Source of the DNA: Cesiribacteraceae bacterium YIM B00369
GTDB taxonomy: Bacteria > Bacteroidota > Bacteroidia > Cytophagales > Cyclobacteriaceae
Assembly (NCBI GenBank): GCA_017948555.1
Contig: JAFMYY010000014.1
Span: 1-64,000, forward strand
Direction: 5' to 3'
Length of the DNA: 64,000 nucleotides
Every line of letters starts with the position of its first letter. Position 1 is the first letter of the stretch. A program made the translations under genes and the position numbers. The notes under the pieces were generated by a model. The model was not told the origin of the DNA and searched no databases. It saw nothing but the letters and a program-made list of their open reading frames with translations. Below, piece by piece: positions 40,617 to 50,071 of this stretch.

Positions 40617-42851
40617 TTAAAGGTTTTTTAAGATAAAATCCGTCATCATTTTAAACAGGTGATAGCGGGTGGAGCCACCGCTTATGCTATGGCTTTTATT
40701 GGGGTAGTAAAAAGAATCGAATTGCTTTCCTGCCTCAATTAAAGCGTTTTGCAGCTCCGCTGCATTCTGAAAATGCACATTATCATCGCCGGTGCCATGA
40801 ATAAGCAGGAAGGCGCCATTCAGTTTACCGGCATGGGTAAGTGGGGAGTAATCATCGTATCCGGATGGATTATCCTGCGGGCGCTTCAGGTATCGCTCCG
40901 TGTAAATGGTATCGTAAAACCGCCAGTTGGTTACAGGAGCCACAGCTATGGCTGCTTTAAATACCTCGTTTCCTAAAAACATAGCCAGGGAAGACATATA
41001 CCCCCCGTAGCTCCAGCCCCAGATGCCAATGCGGCTTTCATCAATATAAGGCTGGTTTGCCAGGTATCTGGCGGCGGCTATCTGGTCCTCCGCTTCGTAT
41101 TTACCCAGTTGGGCATAAGTGGCATGCTTAAAATCTCTTCCGCGTGCTCCCGTTCCCCTGTTATCTACAGAAACCACAATGTATCCCTGGTCAGCAAGGT
41201 AGCTGTGCCATACTTCCCGCTGTGCGCTGAAGTTATCCATTACCGTTTGGGAGCCGGGGCCACCGTAAACATAAAGCAGGACCGGGTACTCTTTTGTAGG
41301 ATCGAAGTCTGCCGGCTTAATCATGTACGCATTAAGCTGAATGGTGTCTGCCGTCGGGATGGTGAAAAACTCTTTCGTGTTCAGGTTTACCTTTTCCAGT
41401 GTCTGCCGGAGTTCTTTATTATCTTCCAGCACTGCCAGCTGCTTTCCTTCCGGGGCCTGGTGTAGTGTAACAGTTAAAGGCTCTGTGGCAGATGAGTGGT
41501 ACTGTATATAGTAAGTAAAAGCGGGGTTCATATTAATGGCGATGACTCCTTCCTTATTACTGAGTTTTTGCTTTTCTTTTCCTTTGTTCTTTTTCCTGCT
41601 TTTCAGCCGGACGCTGTAAAACTGCCGCTGAAGCGGGGAATCTTCGGAGGAGATATAATATACCAGGTTCCTTTTTTCGTCCAGGCCTATGAGTTCATCA
41701 ACATCATAATTACCTTCCGTTATTTGTTGTACCAGTTCGCCGGACATATTATACTGGTAAATATGCTTATAGCCGCTCTGCTCGCTGGTGCGGATAAAAC
41801 CTTTATTGTTCTCCAGGTAAGTCAGGTTGTCGTTATAATCAATATCCACATAAGTATCGCTGGTTTCAGTAAGCACAACCGTAGCCTGGCCTGTATTGGC
41901 ATTGGCATGCAGGATCTCCAGCTGGTTTTGCAGACGGTTCATCCGGATGATGGAAAGAAGGTCAGAATTGTTCGTCCAGTACACACGGGGAATGTAAATA
42001 TCTTTTTCAGTGCCTGTGTCCATAGTGGTGGTGCTTCCTTCAGGCAGCTGGTAAACCAGAAATTCCACTTCGGAGTTTTCTTCCCCTGCCTTCGGGTATT
42101 TAAAGCGGTAATCTTCCGGGTACAGGCCGGTCCAGAGTTGCATATTGTATTCCTTTACATCACTTTCGTTGAATTTGTAAAATGCAATTTTCCGGCTGTC
42201 CGGCGACCAGAAGAAGGCCTTCGCAAAAGTAAATTCCTCTTCATAAACCCAGTCAGTGCTGCCATATATTATTTTGTTGAACTCACCGTCAGTAGTAACG
42301 GCCGTTTCCTGCATACCGGCAAGGTCTTTATAGTACAGGTTATTGTCCCGGACGTAAGCAACTTTGGTGCCGTCGGGCGAAAAAGTTGCGTATGAAACCT
42401 TCTGGTCGTGTATTTCGTAGAGGGACTGGCTGGTGAAATTATAGACGTAAAATTTAGCTTTGGTGGAGCGGCGGTAGATGCTTTCTATGTCGCTGGCCAG
42501 CAGTACCTGATCTTCGTTGGCGCTCAGCTCATATTCCATAAACAGGAGAGGAGCCTGCTGCCCTTCAGGAGCAAGGTTGCTGCCATCTGCCAGAGTATCT
42601 GTGGCCTGTCCGCTGGTGATATCATATTTAACAATTGCATAGGCATAGCCGGAGAGCGAAGGTCTCAGGGAGGTGTAATGCTGCCCGTCCCGCATCCAGT
42701 TTATGCCATAGACAGAGTTAGTATGGAAGGTATTTGCTTTGAAAATATCCTCCAGCGTAACTTCCCTTTTTCCCTGCCCGAAGGCGGAAATTGAAAGTGT
42801 GATTAAGTAGCTCAGGGCCAGCCACCTCAGGAGGGGAAGTTTTTTTACCAT
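40617..42851 (-). CDS. dipeptidyl peptidase IV (S9B prolyl peptidase)
   Basis: A 744-residue exported protein (signal SYLITLSISAFGQ). An eight-bladed propeller DPPIV_N domain fills residues about 90-480, and the alpha/beta hydrolase domain has the catalytic triad Ser614 (GWSYGGYMS), Asp689 (GTGDDNVHFQN) and His721 (NKSHSISGG). It removes N-terminal X-Pro dipeptides in the periplasm. A -7 box (TATCTTTG) lies about 35 bases upstream of the start. Confidence 0.93.
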   Translation of the reverse strand: MVKKLPLLRWLALSYLITLSISAFGQGKREVTLEDIFKANTFHTNSVYGINWMRDGQHYTSLRPSLSGYAYAIVKYDITSGQATDTLADGSNLAPEGQQAPLLFMEYELSANEDQVLLASDIESIYRRSTKAKFYVYNFTSQSLYEIHDQKVSYATFSPDGTKVAYVRDNNLYYKDLAGMQETAVTTDGEFNKIIYGSTDWVYEEEFTFAKAFFWSPDSRKIAFYKFNESDVKEYNMQLWTGLYPEDYRFKYPKAGEENSEVEFLVYQLPEGSTTTMDTGTEKDIYIPRVYWTNNSDLLSIIRMNRLQNQLEILHANANTGQATVVLTETSDTYVDIDYNDNLTYLENNKGFIRTSEQSGYKHIYQYNMSGELVQQITEGNYDVDELIGLDEKRNLVYYISSEDSPLQRQFYSVRLKSRKKNKGKEKQKLSNKEGVIAINMNPAFTYYIQYHSSATEPLTVTLHQAPEGKQLAVLEDNKELRQTLEKVNLNTKEFFTIPTADTIQLNAYMIKPADFDPTKEYPVLLYVYGGPGSQTVMDNFSAQREVWHSYLADQGYIVVSVDNRGTGARGRDFKHATYAQLGKYEAEDQIAAARYLANQPYIDESRIGIWGWSYGGYMSSLAMFLGNEVFKAAIAVAPVTNWRFYDTIYTERYLKRPQDNPSGYDDYSPLTHAGKLNGAFLLIHGTGDDNVHFQNAAELQNALIEAGKQFDSFYYPNKSHSISGGSTRYHLFKMMTDFILKNL

Positions 42852-42885
42852 CTGTCTGTTCTTTTTTTAGTGTTTTTGATAATTT

Positions 42886-42893
42886 CAAAGATA
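42886..42893 (-). promoter_or_regulatory. -7 box of the DPP IV gene
   Basis: TATCTTTG on the minus strand matches TAnnTTTG, predicting a leader of about 30 bases. Confidence 0.5.
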
Positions 42894-42946
42894 ACTACAG
42901 CCGTGTAAGAATAATAGTTTTTTATGACTGATTAATTTTTTCTATT

Positions 42947-43270
42947 ATGCCAAAGAATCCTTTTCAAACCATGTTGGTAAATAACGAAACACCCGCACTT
43001 GTTATGTTTTATGCTCCATGGTGTGGTTATTGCCAGGCTTATCTTCCGGTGTTAGAGAACATTGCAGAAGAGTTCTCCGGTCGCCTGCAGGTACTGAAGG
43101 TAAATGTTGACCGGAATGTTGCAGCAGCCTTGCGGTACAGTATAAGGCTTACTCCAACCTTTGTAGTATTTCACAGAGGTCATGTTTTATGGAAAAAGCA
43201 AGGACAAGTTTCAAAAAATGAACTTTCCGGAAAAATCCTAAACCTTTTGAAGTTAGAAGGTGTATACTAA
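42947..43270 (+). CDS. thioredoxin-family protein (CGYC active site)
   Basis: A 107-residue cytosolic thioredoxin fold: FYAPWCGYCQAYLPVLENIA with Cys26 and Cys29, then VLKVNVDRN and the cis-proline loop SIRLTPTFVVFHRGH. The CGYC dipeptide differs from the CGPC of standard thioredoxin and is seen in several TlpA-like and thiol-oxidant-linked proteins. It lacks a signal peptide, so it is probably a cytosolic reductant. Confidence 0.85.
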   Translation: MPKNPFQTMLVNNETPALVMFYAPWCGYCQAYLPVLENIAEEFSGRLQVLKVNVDRNVAAALRYSIRLTPTFVVFHRGHVLWKKQGQVSKNELSGKILNLLKLEGVY

Positions 43271-43343
43271 ACTTTGAAAATGCAATCCGGTATGTAGTTT
43301 TGCATTTAAATTTTTAATAAAAACCTTTTAAAGTAAAGTCTGT

Positions 43344-44276
43344 ATGAAGAGATTTTTGAATTACTATTTAAGCCTTACGCTTATTGCCTCACTTTTTGTT
43401 GTTGCAGGTTGTAGCGAAGAAGATGATCCGCTTATTAATGCTCCGCAAATTTCTTTTGATGGAGTATCCGGTGATGGAGTTACCGCTGATGTTGGAGAGG
43501 ATGTTGATTTTACCGTAAATGTTACTGCTCCCGGAGGTTTCAACCGCCTGGTAATTTATAGGACACTTGGTGTAGACGGAACCCGTTCAACATTGTTAGA
43601 TACAGCCCGTACATCAGGAGATGTGCCTACTGCATTTACATTACCAGTTTCTTACACTGTTACAGCTGATGAGGCAGGACAGGATGTTTATTTAGATTTC
43701 AGGGCAGTTGGTGAGGATGACCAGGAAGCCGAAAGAAGATTTACTATTACGGTAAATGAGCCGGAATTTGCTGAATATCAGACAGTGCTTTTAGGTGGCC
43801 AGACTAATACTACGGAGCCAAGCTTTTACAATGCAGTGGATAATGAAAGGTACATGTATGCCGCTGCTAATGAAGTGGCAAACAGAGATCAGGTAGATTT
43901 TCTTTATCATTATGGGAATACTAATTTCAACATAATAGCTTCCCCGGATGATACTGATTCCAGAGCAGCCTGGACGGGTTATGGGAATCCTTTAACTAAC
44001 TTGAATAATTCTACCCGATTTAAGAGAATAACAACTACGAGCTCTGGCTATGCTAATATTAACAGCAATAATGCTTTGATAAATGCTTATGCCGAAAATG
44101 CAAATCCGGAGCTTTCAAGACTGACTCAATTACAGCAGGGGGAAACTTTTGCCTTCAGGCTTGATGCAGATCGTGGTGCCCGCTACGGTGTGGTTGAGGT
44201 AGTTGAAGTTGCAGGTACCAGCGGAACAAACCGTACTATTACATTAAATGTAAAAGTTCAGGCAGCTAATAACTAA
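43344..44276 (+). CDS. lipoprotein with Ig-like domain, function unknown
   Basis: A 310-residue lipoprotein (MKRFLNYYLSLTLIASLFVVAGC, Cys23). An Ig-like beta sandwich at about 35-140 (GVTADVGEDVDFTVNVTAPGG...SYTVTADEAGQDVYLDFRAVGEDDQEAERRFTITV) is followed by a mixed alpha/beta C-terminal domain (AEYQTVLLGGQTNT...ENANPELSRLTQLQQGETFAFRL). No family is recognised for the C-terminal half. It is likely a surface or outer-membrane-associated protein. Confidence 0.6.
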   Translation: MKRFLNYYLSLTLIASLFVVAGCSEEDDPLINAPQISFDGVSGDGVTADVGEDVDFTVNVTAPGGFNRLVIYRTLGVDGTRSTLLDTARTSGDVPTAFTLPVSYTVTADEAGQDVYLDFRAVGEDDQEAERRFTITVNEPEFAEYQTVLLGGQTNTTEPSFYNAVDNERYMYAAANEVANRDQVDFLYHYGNTNFNIIASPDDTDSRAAWTGYGNPLTNLNNSTRFKRITTTSSGYANINSNNALINAYAENANPELSRLTQLQQGETFAFRLDADRGARYGVVEVVEVAGTSGTNRTITLNVKVQAANN

Positions 44277-44305
44277 ACCGTGCTTGAATTATAATTATTA
44301 GAGAT

Positions 44306-44343
44306 AAAAAAAGGAGCTCCTGATTTCAGGAGCTCCTTTTTTT
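44306..44343 (+). terminator. terminator between the Ig-like lipoprotein and hydrolase genes
   Basis: A near-perfect 18-base palindrome (AAAAAAAGGAGCTCCTGA and its complement) followed by T. It overlaps the stop codon of the convergent hydrolase gene and probably works in both directions. Confidence 0.85.
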
Positions 44344-45123
44344 GTCTTCCACATATTTTATAAAATTCCTTATGACCTCCATGCTTTCTTCGGGCTTCTC
44401 GTACATGCCCATATGGCCGCTTTCCTTCAGTACATGTATTTCGTAATTACTTAATGCCAGTACCTGCTTTTTACTGTCTTCCAGGGTAACACTGGTGTCT
44501 TCTTCGCCGGCAATATAAAGAATGGGCTTTTTGAAGTGCTGAAGTGCCTGCAGCCTGTCTTTTCTCTGCTGCATAGCCCTTGCATAAGCAATTACGGATT
44601 CTTTAGGAGTGCTGCAGCCTATGGCAATCAGTTCATTAATTTCTTTCTGCAGAGATTCTCTTTTTTTAGGGGAAAACAGGGGAGGTACAAAAGAGCTGAT
44701 GTATTTTTCCACCCCATGTTTTTCCACGAAGGCAATTACATTTTCGCGGGTGCGTTTTTTCTCTTCAGTATCGGCATAAGCAGTGGAATTGAACATTCCA
44801 AAGCCAGCCACCATATTTGCATGTTTTTCCAGAAACGCGAGGCCAGCATAGCCTCCCAGAGAGTGGCCTACTAATATAAGCTTCTCAATTTCCTGCTCCT
44901 GCAGCCAGTTGTATAAATCATCAGCTACAGTTTCCATATTTAGTTCTCCGGCAGGTAAAGGGCTTTGGCCAAAGCCGGGTAAGTCCGGACAAAGTACGTG
45001 AAATTGTGTGCCTAATTCCTGTTCAAACCTTTTCCACACCTTATGCGATTCGCAAAACCCATGCAGCAGTACAAGCGGAATTCCTCCATTCGCCCTGCCG
45101 CTTTCGCTGAAAAATAGTTTCAT
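44326..45123 (-). CDS. alpha/beta hydrolase
   Basis: A 265-residue protein with the hydrolase nucleophile elbow GHSLGGYAGL, an oxyanion-loop start (PLVLLHGFCESHKVW), and the catalytic His in ESGHMGMYEKPEESMEV. No signal peptide, so it acts in the cytosol on an unknown small ester or amide. The lid region (residues about 120-190) is helical and lacks a distinctive signature. Confidence 0.85.
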   Translation of the reverse strand: MKLFFSESGRANGGIPLVLLHGFCESHKVWKRFEQELGTQFHVLCPDLPGFGQSPLPAGELNMETVADDLYNWLQEQEIEKLILVGHSLGGYAGLAFLEKHANMVAGFGMFNSTAYADTEEKKRTRENVIAFVEKHGVEKYISSFVPPLFSPKKRESLQKEINELIAIGCSTPKESVIAYARAMQQRKDRLQALQHFKKPILYIAGEEDTSVTLEDSKKQVLALSNYEIHVLKESGHMGMYEKPEESMEVIRNFIKYVEDKKRSS

Positions 45124-45136
45124 GCTTTAAAAATTT

Positions 45137-45234
45137 AGAGCCAAGAGCCAAGAATCAAGAGTCAAGAATCAAGAGCCAAGAATCAAGAGCCGAGATGCAC
45201 AGGTCATGGTTCTTGACTCTTGGTTCCTGACTCT
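45137..45234. repeat. heptanucleotide inverted repeat (AGARYCA type)
   Basis: Nine left-arm heptads from AGAGCCA to AGATGCA (45137-45199) alternate mainly AGAGCCA and AGAATCA; four right-arm heptads TGGTTCT, TGACTCT, TGGTTCC, TGACTCT (45207-45234). The right arm abuts and slightly overlaps the dxs stop codon. Confidence 0.75.
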
Positions 45235-47146
45235 ATTTCAACAAAGCCACTCCGGCAAGTTTACGGACTGCTTTGGCAATGCCGGCGGCATCGTAGCCAC
45301 ATTCGGCATAAAGTTCTTCCTGTTCGCCGTGCTCGATAATGGCATCGGGAATACCCAGGCGCTTAATTTTTGCACTGTAGCCATTGTCGCCCATAAATTC
45401 GAGTATGGCGCTTCCGAATCCGCCCATCAGACAGCCATCTTCAACGGTAACTATTTTATCGAACTGCTGAAATATTTCATGCAAAAGGTTTTCGTCCAGC
45501 GGTTTTGCAAAGCGCATATCGTAATGGGCAGGCTTAAAGCCATCCTTTTCCAGGAGCCTGCAGGCTTCCACTGCAACATTACCAATGTGTCCTAATGAAA
45601 GAATGGCAACGCTTTCTCCTTCCTGAATGATGCGGCCGGTGCCGTCTTCAATTTTTTTCATAGGAGTGCGCCACTCAGGCATTACACCCTGTCCGCGCGG
45701 GTAGCGGATGCAATAGGCTCCTTCGCGGGGGAGCTGGCTGGTATACATCATATCGCGCAGCTCTTCCTCGTTCATTGGTGCCGCCACTACTATGTTGGGG
45801 ATGCACCGCATAAAAGCAATGTCGTAAGCGCCGTGGTGGGTGGGGCCGTCAGCTCCGGCAAAGCCGGCGCGGTCGAGGCAAAATACCACGTGCAGGTTCT
45901 GCATACACACATCGTGTACTACCTGGTCGTAGCCCCGCTGCATAAATGTGCTGTAGATGTTACAGAAAGGAATCATCCCTTGTGTGGCCAGGCCTGCCGA
46001 AAAAGTTACTGCATGCTGCTCCGCAATGCCTACATCAAAGGCGCGGTCCGGCATTGCTTTCATCATAATGTTCATTGATGAGCCGGAAGGCATGGCAGGG
46101 GTAACCCCCATGATTTTGTCATTCTGCTCTGCCAGCTCCACAATGGTGTGGCCAAACACGTCCTGGTATTTTGGCGCCTGGGGGGTGTCATATACCTTTT
46201 TCTGGATTTCGCCCGTTACTTTGTCGAATTTGCCGGGAGCATGCCAGCGGGTCTGGTCTTTTTCTGCCAGGGCAAAGCCTTTTCCTTTAGTGGTAATGCA
46301 ATGGAGAATTTTAGGACCTGGAATATCCTTCAGGTCTTTTAATATGCTTACCAGATGGTTTACATCGTGTCCATCCACAGGGCCGAAATACCGCAGGTTG
46401 AGCGATTCAAACAGGTTGCTGTGCTGCAGCAGGAACGATTTCATGCTGTTCTCCACCTTGGAAACAATGTCCTTGGCATTGGTGCCGAACTTGCTGAATT
46501 TTCCTAAAATCTTCCATATCTCATCCTTGGCTTTATTATAAGTATGAGAGGTGGTAATATCGGTAAGGTAGTCTTTAAGGGCGCCCACATTGGGGTCGAT
46601 CGACATATTATTGTCGTTCAGGATAATGAGGAGGTTGGAGCCTGATACGCCGGCATGGTTCATGGCTTCAAATGCCATACCGCCTGTTAAGGCGCCGTCG
46701 CCAATAACCGCAATGTGCTGGCGTTCTTTTTCGTTTTTATGGTCCGATGCCACTGCCATACCCAGTGCGGCAGATATAGAGGTGGAGGAATGTCCTACCC
46801 CAAAAGCATCGTAAGGGCTTTCTTTCCGTTTAGGGAAACCGGATAAGCCACCATACTTTCTGTTGGTATGGAACTGGTTTCGCCTCCCGGTAAGGATTTT
46901 GTGGCCATACGCCTGATGGCCAACATCCCATACGAGCTGGTCGTAAGGGGTATTAAAGGCGTAATGTAAGGCAACCGTAAGTTCGACCACACCCAGGCTC
47001 GCACCAAAATGTCCGCCATATACCGATACATTATCGATAATAAACTGCCGCAGTTCTTCAGAAAGTTGTACCAACTGGTCGGGGGAAAGATTTTTCAAAT
47101 CGGCCGGACTGTTGATGGTAGCAAGCAATTTCCCAGGTTTTATAAG
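45233..47146 (-). CDS. dxs: 1-deoxy-D-xylulose-5-phosphate synthase
   Basis: A 637-residue thiamine-diphosphate enzyme of the non-mevalonate isoprenoid pathway, joining pyruvate and glyceraldehyde 3-phosphate. Family motifs: FGVGHSSTSISAALGMA, the ThDP-binding GDGALTGGMAFEAMNHAG, ILNDNNMSIDPNVGAL, FDVGIAEQHAVTFSAG, and the C-terminal transketolase domain. The start at 47146 (MLIKPGKLL) is preferred over an in-frame start 33 bases upstream because the -7 box (TATTTTTG at 47179-47186) overlaps the latter. It is not in an operon. Confidence 0.96.
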   Translation of the reverse strand, partial: LIKPGKLLATINSPADLKNLSPDQLVQLSEELRQFIIDNVSVYGGHFGASLGVVELTVALHYAFNTPYDQLVWDVGHQAYGHKILTGRRNQFHTNRKYGGLSGFPKRKESPYDAFGVGHSSTSISAALGMAVASDHKNEKERQHIAVIGDGALTGGMAFEAMNHAGVSGSNLLIILNDNNMSIDPNVGALKDYLTDITTSHTYNKAKDEIWKILGKFSKFGTNAKDIVSKVENSMKSFLLQHSNLFESLNLRYFGPVDGHDVNHLVSILKDLKDIPGPKILHCITTKGKGFALAEKDQTRWHAPGKFDKVTGEIQKKVYDTPQAPKYQDVFGHTIVELAEQNDKIMGVTPAMPSGSSMNIMMKAMPDRAFDVGIAEQHAVTFSAGLATQGMIPFCNIYSTFMQRGYDQVVHDVCMQNLHVVFCLDRAGFAGADGPTHHGAYDIAFMRCIPNIVVAAPMNEEELRDMMYTSQLPREGAYCIRYPRGQGVMPEWRTPMKKIEDGTGRIIQEGESVAILSLGHIGNVAVEACRLLEKDGFKPAHYDMRFAKPLDENLLHEIFQQFDKIVTVEDGCLMGGFGSAILEFMGDNGYSAKIKRLGIPDAIIEHGEQEELYAECGYDAAGIAKAVRKLAGVALLK

Positions 47147-47178
47147 CATAACAGAAGCTTGTAAAATTTTAAAACACA

Positions 47179-47186
47179 CAAAAATA
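47179..47186 (-). promoter_or_regulatory. dxs: -7 box of dxs
   Basis: TATTTTTG on the minus strand predicts initiation near 47175 and decides the choice of the downstream start codon at 47146. Confidence 0.5.
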
Positions 47187-47512
47187 GCAAAAGTTTATGG
47201 AAGTCTCATTCATATGCGGCCTCTATACTGCCGGATTGCAGGAAGGTGAAGAGCTTTTTCTTCTGGTTTTTACCATTTATAAGCATGAGCACAGGCATTA
47301 GTTCAGCAAAAAGATTTAATATTTAAGAGAAAAAGAGAATTAACAGAACTAAAATTCCGTAAAAGGTAATTATAATTTACCTCCTGCTGAAGGAAAACAG
47401 GCTAAATGAGCAGGTGAGGAGAGAACCCTGAAATAATTCGGCAGAGCTTTCCCTTTACTGAAGGGGATTCTTTAAATTTGATGTTGTTAACACTTTGTAG
47501 CTAAATAGTATT
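47187..47512. other. divergent intergenic region dxs / scpA
   Basis: About 325 bases without a gene. It holds a -7 box for scpA (TAAATTTG at 47473-47480) and a loose dyad AGGTAA...TTACCT near 47365-47385 of uncertain meaning. Confidence 0.4.
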
Positions 47513-48277
47513 GTGAGTTTTGAAATAAAATTACCTCTTTTTGAGGGGCCTTTTGATCTTTTGCTGTTCTTTATTGAACGCGACGAACTGGATATTTATG
47601 ATATTCCTATTTCGGGTATTACTAAAGACTTCTTAGAGTACCTCAGGAAGCTGGAAGCCATGAATATTGAGGTAGCCAGTGAATTTATACTGGTTGCAGC
47701 AACGCTTATGCGCATTAAAGCCAAAATGTTGCTGCCGCGGCCGCAGCTGGATGAAAAGGGGGAGGAGATAGACCCGCGTGATGAGCTGGTAAAGCACCTG
47801 CTGGAATATAAAAAGTACAAATCGGTGGTTCAGCAACTCGCTCAGATGGAGGCGAACCAGCTGCAGCGGGAAAGAAGAGGAAATGTGGAGACGGAGTATA
47901 AGCACCTCTCGGAGGTGCATAATGTGGAGGCAGAGCTGCAAAACCTGGACCTTTACAAGCTCATGAAGGTGTACCAGCGGGTGTTGCGCAGATATGAGAG
48001 TGGCAGCCAGCAGCCGGTACACCAGGTGGTGCCTTATCCCTACACCATTGGAGGGCAAAAGAAAAGGCTTTTAAACTGGCTTAATTCTGCTTCTGAGGTC
48101 TCCTTTGAAGAGGTTATAAAAGATAAGCCGGAAAAAATTGTTGTAATCTTTAACTTTCTTGCCATTTTAGAATTGTTACAATTAAATTTGGTGCGGCTCA
48201 GGATAGAAGATGGATTTAATAATTTTTGGATCATCAGAGAGGAAGGGGTGCCGGAGCCGGAAAGCCTGGAAAGTTAA
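47513..48277 (+). CDS. scpA: segregation and condensation protein A (ScpA)
   Basis: A 254-residue kleisin that bridges the SMC dimer in chromosome condensation. It starts with GTG and reads MSFEIKLPLFEGPFDLLLFFIERDELDIYDIPISGITKDFLEYL, followed by MNIEVASEFILVAATLMRIKAKMLLPRP, a helical linker rich in Glu/Gln (residues 95-140) and the C-terminal winged helix (ILELLQLNLVRLRI). ScpB is not adjacent. The next gene starts immediately after its stop codon, so the two are co-transcribed. Confidence 0.93.
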   Translation: MSFEIKLPLFEGPFDLLLFFIERDELDIYDIPISGITKDFLEYLRKLEAMNIEVASEFILVAATLMRIKAKMLLPRPQLDEKGEEIDPRDELVKHLLEYKKYKSVVQQLAQMEANQLQRERRGNVETEYKHLSEVHNVEAELQNLDLYKLMKVYQRVLRRYESGSQQPVHQVVPYPYTIGGQKKRLLNWLNSASEVSFEEVIKDKPEKIVVIFNFLAILELLQLNLVRLRIEDGFNNFWIIREEGVPEPESLES

Positions 48278-49327
48278 ATGAATATAGATTCAGATAAGGT
48301 TTTAAAAACACTGAACCCCCGTAAGGTTTGGGTGCCCGTAGTGCTGGGTATTGGCTTTGTTGTTGCCATGATGCTGCTGGACAAAGACCTTACGGCAGAT
48401 AAGCTGTTGCTGATCTCAGATGCCGGAGGTGGGCCCATGTTGCTGGCCCTCCTTATTATTTTCTGTCGTGATGCAGGTTATATATACAGAATAAGGCAGA
48501 TTTCAGGGAAGCAATTAAGCTGGGTGAGCAGTTTGTTTGTTATTATCCTGTGGGAGTTTGCCTCTGCTGTTACGCCCTCAGTGGTGGGAGGTACTGCGGT
48601 GGCTGTGTTTATCTTATATAAGGAAGGAATAAAGCTCGGGCAGGCAGTGGCGTACGCCATGCTTTCGGCTATTCTCGATAATATGTTTTTTGTAGTGGCG
48701 GCTCCAATTGCTATTTTTCTTTCGCAGGGGCAGGCTTTCCCGGGTATTGCAGCTGTAAATTTTGAATTTGGCGGGAGTCTCGAAGCCGTATTCTATATAA
48801 GTTATGCCCTTATTGCTGTTTATACCTTTGCAATGGCTTTTGCGCTTTTTGTAAAGCCAAGAGCATTTAAATGGCTCCTCATAAAAGCCACCTCCATAGG
48901 GTACTTAAAGCGCTGGCGGCATGGGGCTGTAAACAGGGGGAATGAAATTATACTGGCCTCCAGGCAATTTAAAGGGAAGAGTTTAAAATACTGGGTAAGT
49001 ATAAGTCTGGCAACGCTGTTTGTATGGGTGGCGCGCTATTTTACGCTCAATGCAGTAATCAGTGCTTTTGCCGACCTGACCTTCGATCAGCACATGCTGG
49101 TGTTTGGCCGCCAGATAGTAATGTGGATTACCATGCTTATTTCCCCCACGCCCGGCAGCAGTGGGGTGGCAGACATCCTGTTTCCGCAGTTCTTTATGGT
49201 GTTCCTTGCAGACTATACCCTGATAGCCGGTATGCTCTGGCGCATGGTTACCTACTATCCTTACCTCATCCTGGGTGCCCTTGTGCTGCCACGCTGGCTG
49301 CAGAGGGTGTTTGTGAAGAAGAAATAA
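48278..49327 (+). CDS. flippase-like membrane protein (LPG_synthase_TM/UPF0104)
   Basis: A 349-residue protein with about eight membrane helices (for example VWVPVVLGIGFVVAMMLL, LLISDAGGGPMLLALLIIFC, LYWVSISLATLFVWVARY). SPTPGSSGVADILFPQFFM near residue 290 and GGTAVAVFILYKEGIKLGQAVAYAMLSAILDN match the lysylphosphatidylglycerol synthase/flippase transmembrane family, without the C-terminal aminoacyl-transferase domain. It is therefore a predicted lipid flippase or transporter of uncertain substrate. It starts directly at the scpA stop (ATG at 48278 following TAA). Confidence 0.85.
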   Translation: MNIDSDKVLKTLNPRKVWVPVVLGIGFVVAMMLLDKDLTADKLLLISDAGGGPMLLALLIIFCRDAGYIYRIRQISGKQLSWVSSLFVIILWEFASAVTPSVVGGTAVAVFILYKEGIKLGQAVAYAMLSAILDNMFFVVAAPIAIFLSQGQAFPGIAAVNFEFGGSLEAVFYISYALIAVYTFAMAFALFVKPRAFKWLLIKATSIGYLKRWRHGAVNRGNEIILASRQFKGKSLKYWVSISLATLFVWVARYFTLNAVISAFADLTFDQHMLVFGRQIVMWITMLISPTPGSSGVADILFPQFFMVFLADYTLIAGMLWRMVTYYPYLILGALVLPRWLQRVFVKKK

Positions 49328-49334
49328 TCAGATA

Positions 49335-49417
49335 TGGGACATGAGACATGAGACTGGAGATGAGGAAAGTTAATATTCTCCTTTCCGGTCTCATGTCTCA
49401 GGTCTCAAATCTCCCGT
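49335..49417. repeat. heptanucleotide inverted repeat between convergent genes (TGAGACA type)
   Basis: Heptads TGGGACA, TGAGACA, TGAGACT, GGAGATG (49335-49362) and GTCTCAT, GTCTCAG, GTCTCAA, ATCTCCC (49388-49415). It is the same sequence family as the repeat at 38938. Confidence 0.7.
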
Positions 49418-49421
49418 CTTT

Positions 49422-49844
49422 TTAAGCAAACTGCTCGGTTCCTGCGAAGAAGAAGCTGCCTTCAATTTGGGCATTCTCATCGGAATCAGATCCGTGTACA
49501 GCATTTGCTTCTATTGACTTGGCAAATTTCTTACGGATGGTTCCTTCCTCGGCCTGCTCAGGGTTGGTGGCGCCTATCAGTTTTCTGAAATCAGCTACGG
49601 CATTGTCTTTTTCAAGAATAGCGGCAATAATTTTGCCTGACGACATATACTTCTTAAGGTCGTTATAGAAAGGACGCTCTTTGTGTACCTCATAAAACTG
49701 ACCTGCACGTTCAGGGCTCAGGAGGGTCATTTTAAGGGCTACAATTTTAAAGCCTGCCTCTTCAATCATTTTAAGGATAGCTCCTGCATTGCCATCGGCC
49801 ATAGCGTCAGGCTTAATCATGGTAAAAGTTCTGTTTGTTGCCAT
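49422..49844 (-). CDS. ndk: nucleoside diphosphate kinase
   Basis: A 140-residue enzyme that transfers a phosphate from ATP to NDPs through a phosphohistidine. It begins [20 protein letters not shown], and the active-site His117 lies in [15 protein letters not shown]. The length is normal. It is preceded by a -7 box at 49901-49908. Confidence 0.96.
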   Translation of the reverse strand: MATNRTFTMIKPDAMADGNAGAILKMIEEAGFKIVALKMTLLSPERAGQFYEVHKERPFYNDLKKYMSSGKIIAAILEKDNAVADFRKLIGATNPEQAEEGTIRKKFAKSIEANAVHGSDSDENAQIEGSFFFAGTEQFA

Positions 49845-49900
49845 TTTGTTGTTGGTGGATTAGTAGTTTAAGTAAAAAAGTTTATTGGTTTTTGAAGTGG

Positions 49901-49908
49901 CAAAATTA
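49901..49908 (-). promoter_or_regulatory. ndk: -7 box of ndk
   Basis: TAATTTTG on the minus strand matches TAnnTTTG; the leader would be about 50 bases. Confidence 0.5.
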
Positions 49909-50071
49909 AGATTTTATTTTAAAAAATGCCCCTTCTTCCAATAAGGAATCATGAAACATTGAATTAGGAAGACGCCTCCTGTCAGACATTTTTGCTTTTC
50001 AGACAATTTATGCGCAGTTTTGCATCTTAACCAGATAACTTTCTGTTTGGCAGAAGTGTATTACTGATTTG

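Noticed and set aside
41496-42395. Long plus-strand frame of 299 codons across the DPP IV gene
   Set aside because: Antisense shadow; the minus-strand DPP IV domain order and catalytic triad are complete.
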